DNA from: Phocoena phocoena
Lineage: Eukaryota; Chordata; Mammalia; Artiodactyla; Phocoenidae
Length of the DNA stretch: 64,000 nt
Assembly (NCBI RefSeq): GCF_963924675.1
Contig: NC_089226.1
Span: 58,007,690-58,071,689 of the forward strand
Direction: 5' to 3'
Shown here: in pieces, positions 12,132 through 24,957 of the stretch
How the letters are laid out: each line of letters starts with the position of its first letter
How positions within the stretch are numbered: the stretch's first letter is position 1
The notes under the pieces: model-generated
Database searches by the model: none
Seen by the model: the letters and a program-made list of their open reading frames with translations, nothing else
Told to the model about the DNA's origin: nothing
Program-made: the position numbers and the translations under genes

Positions 12132-13904
12132 ATTAACACCAGAATAAAACTGACAATGGCTAAAATTACATACAGTAAAATCTGTTGTTTTCAGAGAATC
12201 AAATCTTCAAAGGATTTATCTATTCCCATTTTTAATTGTGGAAAAATTCAAGATAATTCAAAAGAATAGAAACTAGTATAATGAAGTCCCATGTACCTAT
12301 CACTTAGCTTCAACAACTGTCAACTCAAGGTCAATTCTGTTTCATCTATACTCCCACCTACTCTCTCCATTTCTAGAATATTTTGAAGCAAATCTGGAGA
12401 CCTCATATTATTTCATCAGGAAATACCTCTAGGATTAGCAAGTATCTCCAAGATATAAGGACTTGTAAATATATAACTAAAATAGCATTATCATACCTAA
12501 AATGAATAATAACTCATTATTAACATTAAATGCCTGTCAATATTCAAATCTCCCAAGCTGCTTCATAATTTTGATGGTCAATTTGTTCAAATCAAGATCA
12601 AACAAGGTGTGCAGATTAAATGTGATTCACATGTTTCTTAAGTCTGTTTTAATCTACAATTTTCCCTCTCTCTATTTTTCCTTACAATTTATTTGTTTCT
12701 CAAAAAATACATTTAAAATAGCTACTCCAGAAAAATTAGATTTTGTGGAAATAATGGCCACAAAAGAAAATTCAAAAAGGCAGAGGTTATGGAAACATTT
12801 GATACGGATGAAAACTGATCAATGAATCAAATCTTTGCTGTAAAATGTAAAGGAAGAAGAATTTATTTAAAAACAATTTTAGGAAAAATAAAAATGAGAG
12901 GAAAACTGGGAAGAAATAGTATAAAATATAAAATTTATCATGGCATTAAACCAGTGTGGTATAATTTACCCCATAAAATAGTTTCTTAGTGAAAATTCAT
13001 CAATATTGACCTAATTCTGATGAGATTCTTTACTCTCAAAATGTCCTCATGGTTGAAATAGTGGTGTTAAAATAGTATTAAAATAATGGAATCAGAATAC
13101 TTAATACTTGTCTATGAGATATCCAAGTGGAAATATTTGATGGGGTTGGGAGGCCAGAAGAGAGACAAAGGCTGCTGTCATTGATTTGAGAAACATGATA
13201 AATTAATTCATGACTGAAGCCACAGGAACACAAAAAAAAATCATCCAGGAAAAATGTGAAAATTAAGAAAAGGGCTTCAAAAAGAACCCCAAAGAATATG
13301 CATTTAAATAATGGGCTATTAAAAGCCAGCAATGAAGATAGCAAAGAATGCCGTAAATTGTGGTGTTTTGAATGCTGTGGCAGCCTAGAGAATGCACCTC
13401 CATACTTCAAACTATAGGGAAGGTAACTGACTGGGGCTCCCATTACTGGACTCTGAAATCTGCTGCTGTGTTTGCCACAGAACCATGCTAGGCATTGATC
13501 TAGATGTTGTATAAATGATGCTAATATGCTCATTAACTTTCCAGGAAACATGTTATAGTTTCTAAAGAGGTTAAGATGTACCCAGATCTTGAGCCATACC
13601 TTCTTTCCTCTATTTGTCACTTGTGGCAGCACTGCTAAATACCTACTGAATCTCATTTTTCTTTTTCCTTACCATTAGAAATTTGATTTCCTAGGAGTGG
13701 CTGTATAACATACTTCTAGCCAATGAGATGTAAGGGAAAGTCTACTGAAAGGAGCTCATGGGAAAGCAATTGCTTTTCCTGTATTAAAAAAAGATGGGTG
13801 GGTAAACTTCTCTAACAAATACCTTTAGCCCTTCACTTTTCACTCTTCTTCTTATCTAGAATTCAGATACAATGATAAGGTGGTTTAGTGATCTTTTAAA
13901 AATA
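12132..13904. other. Intergenic with old repeat traces
   Basis: About 12240-12720 ('cccatgtacctatcacttag', 'gcttcaacaactgtcaactc') matches an old interspersed repeat I recognise by phrase but cannot name. About 13080-13400 also looks like a diverged repeat ('gatatccaagtggaaatat', 'aagggcttcaaaaagaaccc'). A 192-codon minus-strand ORF at 13078-13656 lies largely inside that region and resembles no protein family I know. Confidence 0.4.
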
Positions 13905-14416
13905 CTCTATTTTTTTTAAGAGCAATTTTAGGTTCACAGTAAAATTCAGTGGAAGGTACGGAGATTCCCCAAATACCCCTGCCTCCACACGTGCATAGCC
14001 GGCCTCTCTTTCTATCAACATCCCCCACCAGAGTAGTAATTTGTTACAATTGATGAACTTAATCACCCAAAGTCCATAGTTTACATTACCTTTCACTCTT
14101 GGTGTTGTACGTTCTATGAGTTTGGACAAACGTATAATGACATGTATCCATGGTTACAGTATTGTATGCAATAGTTTCACTGCACTATAAACCCTTGTGC
14201 TCTCATCCTTCTCTCCCCACTAACTCCTAGCAAACCACAGTCTCTTTACTGTCTCCATAGTTTTGCCTTTTCCAGAATGTCATACAGTTGGAATCATACT
14301 GGCTTTTCAGACTGGCTTCTTTTCAGACTGGCTTCTCTTACTTAGTAATATGCACTTAAGTTTCCTCCATGTCTTTTCATGGCTTGATAGCTCATTTTTG
14401 AGCAGTGAATAATAGA

Positions 14417-14635
14417 GTTGATCCTTGGACAACACAGATTTGAATTGTGAGGGTACATTTATACATGGATTTTTTTTCCAGAAAATACACACAGTACTAT
14501 ATGATACATGGTTAAATCTGGGATGTGGAACCACAGATACACAGGGCCAACTATGGGGCTCAAGCATCTGTGGATTTTAGTAACTGGGGCAAGTCCTGGA
14601 ACCAATCCCCTGTGGATATCATGGGCCAACTGTAC
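14417..14635 (+). mobile_element. Tigger-like (Tc1/mariner) non-autonomous DNA element
   Basis: Begins 'agttgatccttggacaacac' and ends 'catgggccaactgta'. Internal phrases include 'gatttgaattgtgagggt' and 'ggatgtggaaccacagatac'. This matches, from memory, the mammalian Tigger-derived MITE class (MER44/Tigger7-like); the subfamily is uncertain. TA-flanked insertion inside the L1. Confidence 0.65.
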
Positions 14636-14858
14636 TACATGGTCTGGATGTACCACAGTGTTTTTATCCGTTCATCTACTGAAGGACATCTTGGTTGCTT
14701 CCAAGGTCTGGCAATTATGAATAAAGCTGCTATAAACATCCATGTGCAGGTTTTTGTGTGGGCATTAGTTTTCACCTCCTTTGGGTAAATACCAAGGAGC
14801 ATGATTGCTGGATTTGATAGTAAGCATATGTTTAGTTTCATAAGAAACTGCCAAACTA

Positions 14859-15209
14859 GGGCCTTCCCTGGTGGCGCAGTGGTTACGAATCTGCCTGCCA
14901 ATGCAAGGGACACGGGTTCGAGCCCTGGCCCCGGGAAGATCCCACGTGCCGCAGAGCAACTAAGCCCGTGCGCCACAACTACTGAGCCTGAGCTCTAGAG
15001 CCCTGCAAGCCACAACTACTGAGTCCACGTGCCACAACTACTGAAGCCTGCACGCCTAGAGCCTGTGCTCCACGAGAGAAGCCACTGCAATGAGAAGCCC
15101 GCGCACCGCAACGAAGAGTAGCCCACGCTCACCCCAAGTAGAGAAAGCCCGCACACAGCAACGAAGACCCAACACAGCCAAAAATTAATTAATTAATTAA
15201 TAAAAAAAT
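14859..15209 (+). mobile_element. Long CHR-type SINE inside L1
   Basis: Complete long-form copy with 'cacaactactga' modules and an (AATT)n-type tail. Perfect 16-bp target-site duplication agaaactgccaaacta at 14843-14858 and 15210-15225. Confidence 0.95.
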
Positions 15210-15715
15210 AGAAACTGCCAAACTATCTTCCAAAGCAGCTGTACTATTTTGCATTCCTACCAGCAATGAATGAGAGTTCCTGTTGCTCCACATCCTTGTC
15301 AGAATTTGGCATTGTCAGTGTTCTGAATTTTGGCCACTCTACTATGTATGTAGTGGTATCTCATTGTATTTTAATTTGCATTTTCATGATGACATATTAT
15401 GTGGAGCACCTTTTCATATGCTTGTGTATCTTCTTTGGTGACGTGACTTTTAAGGTCTTTGGTCCATTTTTTAAAACAGGTTGTTCATTTTCTTATTGTT
15501 GAGTTTTAAGAATGTGTTGTATATTTTGGATAAGTCCTTTATCAGTATGTCTTTTGCAAATATTTTCTCCCAGTCTGTGTGTTGTCTTTTTATTCTCTTA
15601 ACAGTATCTTTCACAGAGTAGAAATTTTTAATTTTAATGAAATCCAGCTTACCAATTCTTTCCTTCATGGATTGTGCCTTTGGTGTTGTAGCTAAAAAGT
15701 TATCACCAAACTAAG

Positions 15716-18189
15716 GTCATTTGTGGTGGTAAGGTGTGGGGGGAGAGGAAGTGCCTGTAGTCCTAAGATTAGGTATCAGTCTTTTAATGTGCCTGTGCCT
15801 CTGGAGTCTGAACTTGACAAGTACTTCTTAGTCCTCCCCCAACCCTTAGGTGGGACAGGATGGCTAGAGTAGGCTGCAGTTGGGTATTTCCCTTTTCCCA
15901 GGTCAGTTAGGCTCTGATAAAAGCCCAGCAGATTAGACTCTGGTTAAATAGTTTCTCCTGCGGGCAGACCTTGTTAAGAAGAAGAGATGCTCTGGCATAT
16001 TCAAAATGGCTACTTTCCCCCTTTCCCTGCCAGAAGCACAAGGGGTTTTTCTCCAATATTCACTGAGAGAACCTGGTCAAGCGCCTGGAGGTGAAACTGA
16101 CAAAAGTGTAGGACCCCGCCCCCCCCATATAACTGGGTCCCCCTTGAAGTTTTTGACTTGCAAACTTGTCCACAGTAAGCCTCTCTCCAGCAATTCATCA
16201 ATTACAGTTTAGGTTTTCCGACCCTTGCACTGGCTCCTGAGGTTTCTGCTTGTGGGTTTCTGCTCCAGTAAGTTTGTGATTCTTTTTATAGGCCTGTGTC
16301 TTCGGGCAGCAGTTTGCACTGTGACTTCACTTCTCTGATGGATCCAAGAAGAGTTGTTGATCTTTTTTCAATTTGTTCAGCTTTTTACTTGTTATTAGGA
16401 TACAGTGGTGATTTCCAAGCTCCTTACATGCCAGACCAGAAACTGGAAGTCAACAGTCATCTTTTGACCATGAAAATGTGAGCCACATGTTATGGATGAC
16501 AGAGAAGGAGATAAAAGGAGGCTAGTCATTAACGATGTCTCTGACTTACTGCACTTGGATTTCCTTCCTAGGTGCTTCTTGTTATTTGGAAAATAAAAGT
16601 ACACCTCTCTTTGGTTAAGCCACTGTAGTGTGGTTTTCATTACAGGTAGCTGAATACAATCATAACTGATACATTTTTTGGCCATTTCACTCCTCACTGA
16701 TGTTCCTAACGAAAGAGTGGGCAGAAAAATTAAATATCATATGTGATATATAACTTGTTCCAACTTGTAACTAATATAGAATTTTTTAAAACAATGAACT
16801 CCACAGAAAATAATATCTTTTAGTCTTCCCTTTACCAAACAATGTGGGTTTTTTTCCCCTCTGTTGCTCTGAGTCCAGAATGTGTCAGTTTCTTCTAATC
16901 CTAGAAATTTCTAGGATATTTCAGGCTGAGGGCATCACATCATCATAAAATCATAGCTTCTCTTCCAGAGTCCAGAGCTGACTACAACTAATTCAATTTC
17001 CCTTTGTCTACAATATACCATACTGTCTGCATATCACAATATAAGGTAGATCTTGGATTTCATCAGGAAATGAAACAAAGTTAAGTATAGAAAATTGACT
17101 ACTGGCTACCAGTTCTTTCACTGAATAAACAGAACACCAAAAAAATATATTTATAGGAAAACAAGTTACCATAATTTTATAATCATCTACATGCACTTTA
17201 TAGCATCCACAGCACACTTTTTATAAAATAGAAAACAACATATTATTTCAAAATGAGATATTGGGTATGCAGAAAATGAAATGAACACAAACTGGGGAAA
17301 TAAAGGTTTAGAACTGAAATAAATATACGATACTTCATAATTTTTGAAGCTTAGAATGACACATTAAGTGGCTCTAGGTAAAGAATACTACAACATCACT
17401 AAAAGTGGAAGGTTATTTTTGACCTTTCAAAATGTTAACATTCTTCTTTCAAGAGGAAAAAAAAATTTCTTTCCTGTTGGTCTTTGGATATGCTGCAATG
17501 TGAAGCTGGCAAATACTTGCTTATAAAAGAGGAAGTCATTCATGTCACAGGAGTACAGGGACTTTGACTTGCTCACCACACTCTCTCTCCAATGCCTGGA
17601 AGAGTACATGGCACAATAGAGGTGCATGATATAATACTGCTGAATAAATAAATCAAAATTAGGATATTTCAGAAAGAACTGAGAAAGGTGACTGACAGAT
17701 GGTAAAGAACTTGTTTAAAAAAAGGAAGAGAAAATGAATCAATTTGAAGGCTTTTTTGTTGTTGTTCTGTTTAGGTTCTCCTTTCCCCTTCTTCCAGTAA
17801 CAGAACCCTGCCCTTCCTTCGAGGAACTGTTCCTCCTTCATTATCCATTTTATGTGATTCTTCTGGAGTGATCAATCATATTACCCTATGGCTGTAGGGG
17901 TGGTGGGTGCAGAACACAAGCTGGGCCAATTATTTCCTGAAACTTATATCTACTGAAGCAGAGAAATAAATCCTCTCTTTCCTTTTGGGGTTGCTAGCTG
18001 GGATGACATTTGCCAGAAGCTGTGTGTAGCCATAACTGTCTTCTTCTGAAGCGTTAAGTAGGAGAGCCTGGGGTACGGTTCAGGGGGCAGAGGGTAAAGC
18101 TGAAAAATGGAGACAGAGTCTTCGTGTCAGGATCCAGGGTTGCTTGAAACTAGCTCCACTCCTGCCTTTCTCAGGTACATAAGCTGATA
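15716..18189. other. Intergenic, no recognised feature
   Basis: About 2.5 kb with only short ORFs (up to 100 codons) on both strands and no recognisable protein, RNA or repeat. It may hold regulatory DNA, but nothing in the sequence shows this. Confidence 0.35.
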
Positions 18190-18990
18190 AGTTCCATTTT
18201 TTTTCATTGTGGTAAAATATAAATAACATAAAATTTACTGTTTTAACCATATTTAGGTATACAGTTCAGTGGCATTATGTACTTTCACACTGTTGTGCAA
18301 AAATTGTTTTCTACTTAAACTATATTAAGGTTGTTTTTGTCCACTGTAATCAAAAGACATGGTTTTTCCCCCTCTTTTTATTATTCTATTTTAAGAGTTC
18401 TCTATATAGTCTCGATATCAGTTCTTTATCAGATACATATTTTGAGAACATTTTCTCCCAGTCTGTAGCTTACCTAATTATTTTCTTAAGGCTGTCTTTG
18501 GATAAGCAGATGTTTTCATTTTGATGACAACTAATTTATCAATTTTATCTTTTTCTGATTAATGCTTTCTCTATCCTAAGAAACCTTTTCCTATTCCCAA
18601 GTTGCAAAGATATTCTACTTTGTTTTCTTCGAGAAGCTTTATAGCTTTAGCTTTTTGTTTAGGTCTATAATCTATCTAAAATTAATTTGGTGTGAGATAG
18701 GGGTTGAGGTTGACTTTTGTTTTTTTCCAGATGGATATTTAGTTGTTTCAACATAATATTTTGAAGAAACTTTTTTTTCTCATTTGCTTGTTTTAGTGCT
18801 TTTGTTGAAAATCAAGTGACTCAGAGTCTGTTTCTGGTCTCTTGAGTCAGTTACATTGATGTATTTGTCCCTCAGAATGCTGGTACCACACTCTCTTTTG
18901 GTTGCTATAGCTTTATAGTAAGTCTTGAAAGCAGAAAGAGTAAGTTCTCCAAATTATTCCTTCTCCAAAAGAGTTTAAACTAACTCTTCA
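18190..18990 (-). mobile_element. Old L1 LINE fragments, antisense
   Basis: 'ggtaaaatataaataacata' and 'ggtatacagttcagtggcat' are antisense L1M-type 3' UTR. From about 18340 the text reads as antisense ORF2 ('cattttctcccagtctgtag', 'aaatcaagtgactcagagtc' and similar). Diverged, no ORF. Confidence 0.75.
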
Positions 18991-19309
18991 ACTTATTAGA
19001 TATTATTTTTCTATTGTTAGATAATAATTTCCACCTAATAAACATTATTAGGTATTATTATTAGGTATATAGCTGCAGACCCTGGAATTCAAAAAGAATA
19101 TGTCTTCTTTGTTGTGCTTGTTACTTACTTCAGAGATATTTATTCCATGTCAGTATGATAAAAGAGGCTTGATATTTGTCATTTTGAGCTTTCAACATCC
19201 AAATATTCTTCTTACTTTGTTAATTTTGCCTAAAATGTCATATCCCCTTTCCCTAACTCCTATTTATTCTTCAGTTCCAAGCTATGCTATAAAATGAAAC
19301 CATTTACAC

Positions 19310-19690
19310 TTGCTTAAAAAATAAAATATTTAGGAATATATTTAAGACTTATAAGACCTCTACACTGAAAACTATATAACATTGCTGTGAGAAATTAAAG
19401 AAACCCTTAAAAATAAAGAGATACACCATTTTCATGGATTGGAAAACTCAATATTGTTAAAATGTCAGTTATCCCCAAACTGATGTAGAGATTTAACACA
19501 ATTCCAATCACAATCTCAGTAGGCTTTTTTTTTTTTTCTTGGTAGAAATTCACAAGCTTATTCTAAAATTTACATGGAAATGCAAAGGAAAATTCAATGA
19601 ACATTGAAAAATAAGGACAAAGTTGGAGAATTTAGGCTACCTGATTTCAAGACTTACTATGCATAGCTATTCCTTCCCCTAGGATACCTT
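19310..19690 (+). mobile_element. Old L1 ORF2 fragment, sense
   Basis: Sense L1 ORF2 phrases: 'tttaggaatatatttaag', 'ttcatggattggaaaactca', 'cccaaactgatgtagagatt', 'acacaattccaatcacaatc' and 'gctacctgatttcaag'. Several stops are present. It could be the inverted partner of the antisense fragment at 18190-18990 or a separate insertion. Confidence 0.75.
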
Positions 19691-20306
19691 CCATGGCCCT
19701 TCCAGTCTGGGTTAAGTGCCTCTCTTCTGCACTCCCTCAGTACTCTGAACTACAGTCATCAAAGCACTTACCACAGTGCATTTCAATGATGTGTTATTTG
19801 TCTGTGCTCCCCACCTTAGATTTCATAAGGGTATGGACGAAGATCTATCTGGTTTACCACTAAATCTGCACCACCTAGAAGGGTGCCCGCACACTACAGA
19901 CATGCAAGTATTTGCTGCATTAAGTTGAACTTCAATAATTTTTGTAAAAAAAGTTAATATTTTAAAAGAAAATTCATAAAGGTCATCTTTTGCCTGAGAA
20001 CTATTTACACAGGTGGCCAGGACTTGTTTACCTGACTTGGTTTTAAAAGATATTAATATCACCATGACAAAATTAAATAGATTAAGATCATGCAATTCAA
20101 TTCATAAAAAACTCAATCAACCCTTTGGAAATCAAATGTCCTAAACATTTATAGTATATTGCTCAGTAATTGTACTCCCAAGAAGTTAGATGTATGGAAT
20201 AATGCAGAAGGCAAAAACAGCTTTATGCACAAAATGTTCATTGTTATTGTTATTTATTAAAGAAAAATGGAGATAAGCTAAGAGTCATACAAAATGAGAT
20301 TCATTT
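19691..20306. other. Intergenic, nothing recognised
   Basis: About 600 bases of AT-rich DNA. The 90-codon minus-strand frame at 19823-20095 has no recognisable similarity. Confidence 0.4.
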
Positions 20307-20322
20307 AAAAAATAACATGGTA

Positions 20323-20531
20323 TGGGCTTCCCTGGTGGCTCAGTGGTTGAAAGTCCACATGCCGATGCAGGGGACACGGGTTCGTGCCCCGTCCGGGAAG
20401 ATCCCACATGCCACGGAGCGGCTGGGCCCATGAGCCATGGCCGCTGAGCCTACGCGTCTGGAGCCTGTGCTCCGCAATGGGAGAGGCCACAACAGTGAGA
20501 GGCCCACATACCGCAAAAAAAATAAAGAAAT
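20323..20531 (+). mobile_element. CHR-type SINE
   Basis: Complete copy from 'gggcttccctggtggctcag' to an A-rich tail with AAAT units. Perfect 16-bp target-site duplication aaaaaataacatggta at 20307-20322 and 20532-20547. Confidence 0.95.
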
Positions 20532-20547
20532 AAAAAATAACATGGTA

Positions 20548-21384
20548 GATCAACTTGATGTAATATTTTACAGCCAAAAGATGATTATCAAAATAATATA
20601 ATATTTCTTAAAATGGCAGACTAGGGTTTTTTTTTAAATTAATCTTCCTGCTATAACAAAGCTCAATTAATAGTTTTTCACCTTCTTTTAAATCACGGAA
20701 GAAACGTGACAAGCCAACAAGAAATTACTAGGCCAAAAGTGAAGGGAAAAGGTCATCCCAGAGAGGTAACTGGAAATGTGGTTTTTTTCCCTGAAAGCAT
20801 TTGTCAATCCTTAAAATTTTGTACCTTAAATTAAAAACCCTTTCGGGCAAGAAAGGCAGAAAGTAAAGCCCAGGGTCTGCAAAAGATTGAGAGTCTCATA
20901 GAAGAAACTTCTCGCAATATGTTGGAACTTTACACCCAGAGTGAGGATAAACTAGGAGAGAAATATCTTATACAGAATTACACCTTATGTAGGGTCATAA
21001 GAGCGCCAGAGAATTATAAGCCTTAAAGTAGCTGAACTCCAAGGAACTTAGCAGAAGCAAGTGCAAATCCTTTCTAGATAAAAGTACTTTCCTTGCAAGT
21101 CTAAATTTATTCTCACAAATAATTGATCAAATATAATGTCCAACACAAACACAAGGCTCACAAAGAAACTAGAGTCTATGAGCAAGAACTAGCAAAAACA
21201 ATAGACAAGAGAAACAGATCCACAAAGATTTCAGATATTGAACAACTATGCTGATTATAGATAAGGGAAAAACAAGTTTGAAGATCTCTATAGAGAATAG
21301 AAACCATAAAAAGTGCTATAATAAAGTTGCAAAAGAATCTAAAAGAATTCTAGAAATAAAAAATACAGTAACTGAAATTAAAAC
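20548..21384. other. Intergenic, diverged L1-like text only
   Basis: A-rich sequence with weak L1-type wording (for example 'caacaagaaattactaggcc' and 'gatccacaaagatttcag'). I could not define an element or a gene. Confidence 0.35.
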
Positions 21385-21722
21385 CCCAAAGGTGTTGGTG
21401 AACACATCCAGGTGCTAGGATGGTGATGGTGGCACACCCTGGGAGGGAATGGAAGCTCCACGCCACGCCCTCTCCCCATACTTTGGCCTATGTATCTCTT
21501 CCATTTGGCTGTTCCTGAGCTGGAGGAAGAGAAGGCCATGTGAAGACAGGTGCAGAGGTTGGAGTAATGCAGCCATAAGCTAAGGAACACTTAGCGCCAC
21601 CAGAAGCTGAAAGTGGCAAGGAAGCATTCTCCCCTAGAGCCTTCAGAGAGAGCATCGCCTTACTGACACTTCAGTTTGGACTTCTGGCTTTCAAACTCTA
21701 ATAAATTTCTGTTGTTTCAAGT

Positions 21723-21724
<2 letters not shown>
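21385..21724 (+). repeat. MLT1-like LTR remnant
   Basis: The 3' part resembles MaLR/MLT1-class LTR ends: 'cttactgacacttcagtttg', 'gacttctggctttcaaactc', then 'taataaatttctgttgtttc' with a polyadenylation signal. Its start is approximate. Confidence 0.6.

Positions 21725-21771
<47 letters not shown>
21725..21771. repeat. (AC)n microsatellite
   Basis: About 23 uninterrupted AC units directly downstream of the LTR-like tail. Likely polymorphic. Confidence 0.97.
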
Positions 21772-21773
<2 letters not shown>

Positions 21774-21889
21774 CACATCCCAAAGGTCAAATCCCTGCTC
21801 TGAAAAGATCGCTCTTGGCCTTGGCTACACATTTGAAACACCTGGGAGAGCTTAAAACAAAAAAACAAGCAAGCAAAAAACCACTAATT

Positions 21890-22110
21890 GGGCTTCCCTG
21901 GTGGCGCAGTGGTTGAGGGTCCGCCTGCCGATGTGGGGGGACGTGGGTTCGTGCCCCGGTCCGGGAGGATCCCGCATGCCACGGAGCGGCTGGGCCTGTG
22001 AGCCGTGGCCGCTGGGCCTGCACGTCTGGAGCCTGTGCTCCGCAATGGGAGGGGCCGCAGCAGTGAGAGGCCAGCGTACCGAAAAAAAAACAAAAACAAA
22101 ACAAAACAAA
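21890..22110 (+). mobile_element. CHR-type SINE
   Basis: Complete copy with a long A-rich tail of CAAAA units. The flanks share 'ccactaatt' (left about 21881, right about 22118) within A-rich target-site duplications that have slipped by a couple of bases. Confidence 0.92.
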
Positions 22111-22224
22111 AAAACCCCACTAATTACCATGCTCCAACCCAGATCAGTTGAATTAGAATCTTAGGGAGTAAGACACAGGAGTCGGTTCCTTAAAATGCTG
22201 TGCATCCAGGGTTTGGATCCATTA

Positions 22225-22312
22225 CTCTGGATCAGGAATGGGCAAACGGTGGCTCAGAGGCCAAATCTGGTCTGCCACATGTTTTTGTAAATAAAGTTTT
22301 ATTGGAATACAT
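22225..22312 (+). repeat. Old hAT/Charlie-type DNA transposon fragment
   Basis: Fragment reading 'gaatgggcaaacggtggct', 'ggccaaatctggtctgccac' and 'gtaaataaagttttattgga', a common old mammalian DNA-transposon sequence. The family assignment is from memory and tentative. Confidence 0.5.
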
Positions 22313-22504
22313 GCATATACACAAAACCCAAGGCCCATCCAGTTTAGAAGATTACATTCTGATGAAAAGAAAATTAGGAAATTAGAAAAATAATAAAGAT
22401 TAGAGTGGAAATTAATGAAATAATGAATAGAAGAGCAATAGAGAAAATCAATGAAACTAAAAGTTAGTTCTTTGAAAACAGCAACAAAATTGACAAACCT
22501 TTAG

Positions 22505-22550
22505 TTAGACGGACCAGGGCAGGGGGGCGGGTTGTGGGGGGGTGGCGGGG
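22505..22550. repeat. G-rich stretch within L1
   Basis: Within the sense L1, 'gggcaggggggcgggttgtg' followed by 'gggggggtggcggggaaac' forms a run of G-tracts that fits a G-quadruplex pattern. It is out of keeping with the A-rich L1 around it. Confidence 0.6.
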
Positions 22551-23994
22551 AAACAGACTTTAAGTACTAGAATCAGAAATAAAAGAAGGGACATTATCAC
22601 TGACCTTACAGAAAATAAATAAACAGGATTATAAAGGAGTACTATAAACAATTTTATGCCTACAAATTAGATAACCTTGGTAAAATGGACAAATTCCTAC
22701 AATGACACAAACTACTGAAATAGACTCAAGAAGAAATAGATAAATGAATAGACCTATAACAAGTGGAGAGATTGAGTCAATAATTAGAAAAGTACCCACA
22801 AACTCCAGACCCAGATGGCTTCACCACTGAATTCTACTAAAAGTATAAAGAATTAATGCCAATTCTTCACAAACTCTTCCAAAAATTAGAAGAGGACAGA
22901 GCACTTCTCATTTCATTTTACTACACCAGTATTACTCTGATACCAAAACCAGAAAAACACATCACGAGAAAACTATAGACCAATATCTATTATGAATATG
23001 GTCAAATTAATCCTCAACAAATATTAGCAAACCAAATGCAGAAACATATAAAAACAATGATATACCGTGACCAAGCAAGATGCAAGTTTGGTCCAACTTC
23101 CCAAAATCAATTAATGTAATACTTCATATCAATATAATAAAAAACCAAAACTTACATGAACATCTCAACAGATACAGAAGAGTGACAAAATCCAACACTC
23201 TTTCATGACAAACACACTCAACAAACTAGAAACAGAAGGGAACTTCGCCAATATGATAAAGAATATCCACACAATAAAACTCCAGAGTTAACATTATACT
23301 TACTGATGAGAGGCTAAATGTTTTCCCCCTAAGGTCAGGAATGAGACGAGGATGTCTGCTCTTGCCACTTCTATTCAGCCTTGTACTGGAGGTTCTAGGC
23401 AGAGCAAATAGGCAAGAAAAAGAAATAAAAGTCATTTAGATTGGAAAGGAAGAAGTAAAATTATCTATTCACAGATGACATGCTAGTGTATATGGAAAAT
23501 CCTAGGAAATTCACTAAAAACTGATTAGAACTAATAAAAAGTTCAGCAAGTTTTCAAGATACAATAAGTATACAAAAACCAATTGTATTTCTATACATTT
23601 GCATGAACTACTGAAAAATGAAATTAAGAAAACAATTCCATTTACAATTGCATCCAAAAGAATAAAGTATTTAGGAATAAATTTAATGAAAGAAGGGCAA
23701 AAATTATACTCTGAAAGCCACAAAACACTGTTGAAAGATATTAGAGAAGATCTATAATTGGAAAAATACTACATGTTCATGGATCAGAAGACTTAACCTT
23801 GTTAAGACAAGGATACTCCCCAGTCTGATCTACAGATTCAACACAATCCCAATCCCAATTCCAGCTGACTTCTTTGTAGAAATTGACAAAATCCTTGTAA
23901 AATTTATATAGAATTGTAAGGGACCTAGAATAGTCAAAATAGTCTTGAGAAAGAAGAACAAAGTGGGAGTCATATTTCCTGATTTCAAATCTTT

Positions 23995-24231
23995 TTTCTT
24001 TTTTAATATTGGAGCATAGTTGATTTACAATGTTGTGTTAGTTTCAGGTGTACAGCAAATTGATTCAGCTATACATATACATGTATCTGTTCTTTTTCAG
24101 ATTCTTTTCCCATGTAAGTTATTACACAATATTGAGCAGACTTCCCTGTGCTATACAGTAGGTCCTTGTTGATTATCTATTTTATATGTAGTAGTGTGTA
24201 TGTGTTAATCCCAACCTCCTAATTTATCCCT
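23995..24231 (-). mobile_element. Short L1 3' end inserted antisense into an older L1
   Basis: Antisense L1 3' UTR ('gttgatttacaatgttgtgt', 'ctatacagtaggtccttgtt'), strongly 5'-truncated. Perfect 16-bp target-site duplication cctgatttcaaatctt at 23979-23994 and 24232-24247. Confidence 0.95.
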
Positions 24232-24270
24232 CCTGATTTCAAATCTTGATACAAAGTAACAGTAATCTAG

Positions 24271-24387
24271 GGACTTCCCTGGTGGTCCAGTGATTAAGAC
24301 TCCGAGCTTCCAATGCAGGGGGTGCGGGTTCAATCCCTGGTCGGGGAACTAAGATCCCACATGCCACATTGTGTGGCCAAAAAAAAA
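24271..24387 (+). mobile_element. Short tRNA-derived SINE inside L1
   Basis: Short form that ends just after the tRNA-like part: 'ggacttccctggtggtccag', B-box-like 'gggttcaatccct', then 'gtgtggccaaaaa'. 17-bp target-site duplication with one mismatch: aagtaacagtaatctag (24254-24270) and aagtaatagtaatctag (24388-24404). Confidence 0.93.
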
Positions 24388-24825
24388 AAGTAATAGTAAT
24401 CTAGACAATGTGGTACTAGCACAAGGATAGACATATAGATCAATGGACTAGAATTGAGAGTCCAGAAATAAACCCATATGTCTACAGCCAACTAATTTTC
24501 AACAAGAATGCCAAAACCATCCAATAAGGAAAGAATAGAACAAATGGTCCTGGGACAATTGAATAGCCATATGCAGAAGAATGAGGTTAGATCCCTTCCT
24601 AACACCATATATAAAAATTAACTCGAAAGGTATCAAGGACCTAAATGTAAGAGCTAGAACTATAAAAACTCTTAGAAGAAAATAAAGGGAAAATCTCTAT
24701 AACCTAAGATTTGGCAAAGGATTCTTAGATATGACACCAAAATTATCGGCAACAACAACAAAAATAAACCAGACTTCCTCAAAACAAAAAACGTTTGTTC
24801 TTCAAAGGACACTGAAAAGAATATG

Positions 24826-24957
24826 GGGAATTCCCTGGCAGTTCAGTGGTTAGGACTCAGCACTCTCACTGCCGAAGGCCCAGGTTCAATCCCTGTCAGG
24901 GAACTAAGATCCCACAACCCACAAGGCCAAAAAAAAAAAAAACCCCAGAGAAATAGA
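24826..24957 (+). mobile_element. Short tRNA-derived SINE (older subtype) inside L1
   Basis: 'gggaattccctggcagttca' through 'cccacaaggccaaaaa', a shorter and more diverged subtype than the CHR-2-like copies. It interrupts the L1 at the 'ggacactg...gacaacccacag' segment. Target-site duplication not clear because of A-rich flanks. Confidence 0.8.

Larger units (their letters stand above)
13905..15715 (-). mobile_element. Old L1 LINE, antisense, with two later insertions
   Basis: Antisense L1 3' UTR ('ttaggttcacagtaaaattc', 'tcacccaaagtccatag') followed by ORF2 C-terminal sequence ('ttgctggatttgatag', 'tttgcaaatattttctccca'). A Tigger-like DNA element interrupts it at about 14417-14635 and a SINE at 14859-15209. 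It also contains a short tandem duplication (ttttcagactggcttc twice) at about 14306-14337. No intact ORF. Confidence 0.85.

Noticed and set aside
13078..13656. 192-codon minus-strand ORF, the longest outside L1 and SINE sequence
   Set aside because: Much of the interval reads like a diverged interspersed repeat. The translation has no recognisable domain, and I see no promoter, splice or poly(A) context. It is most likely chance.
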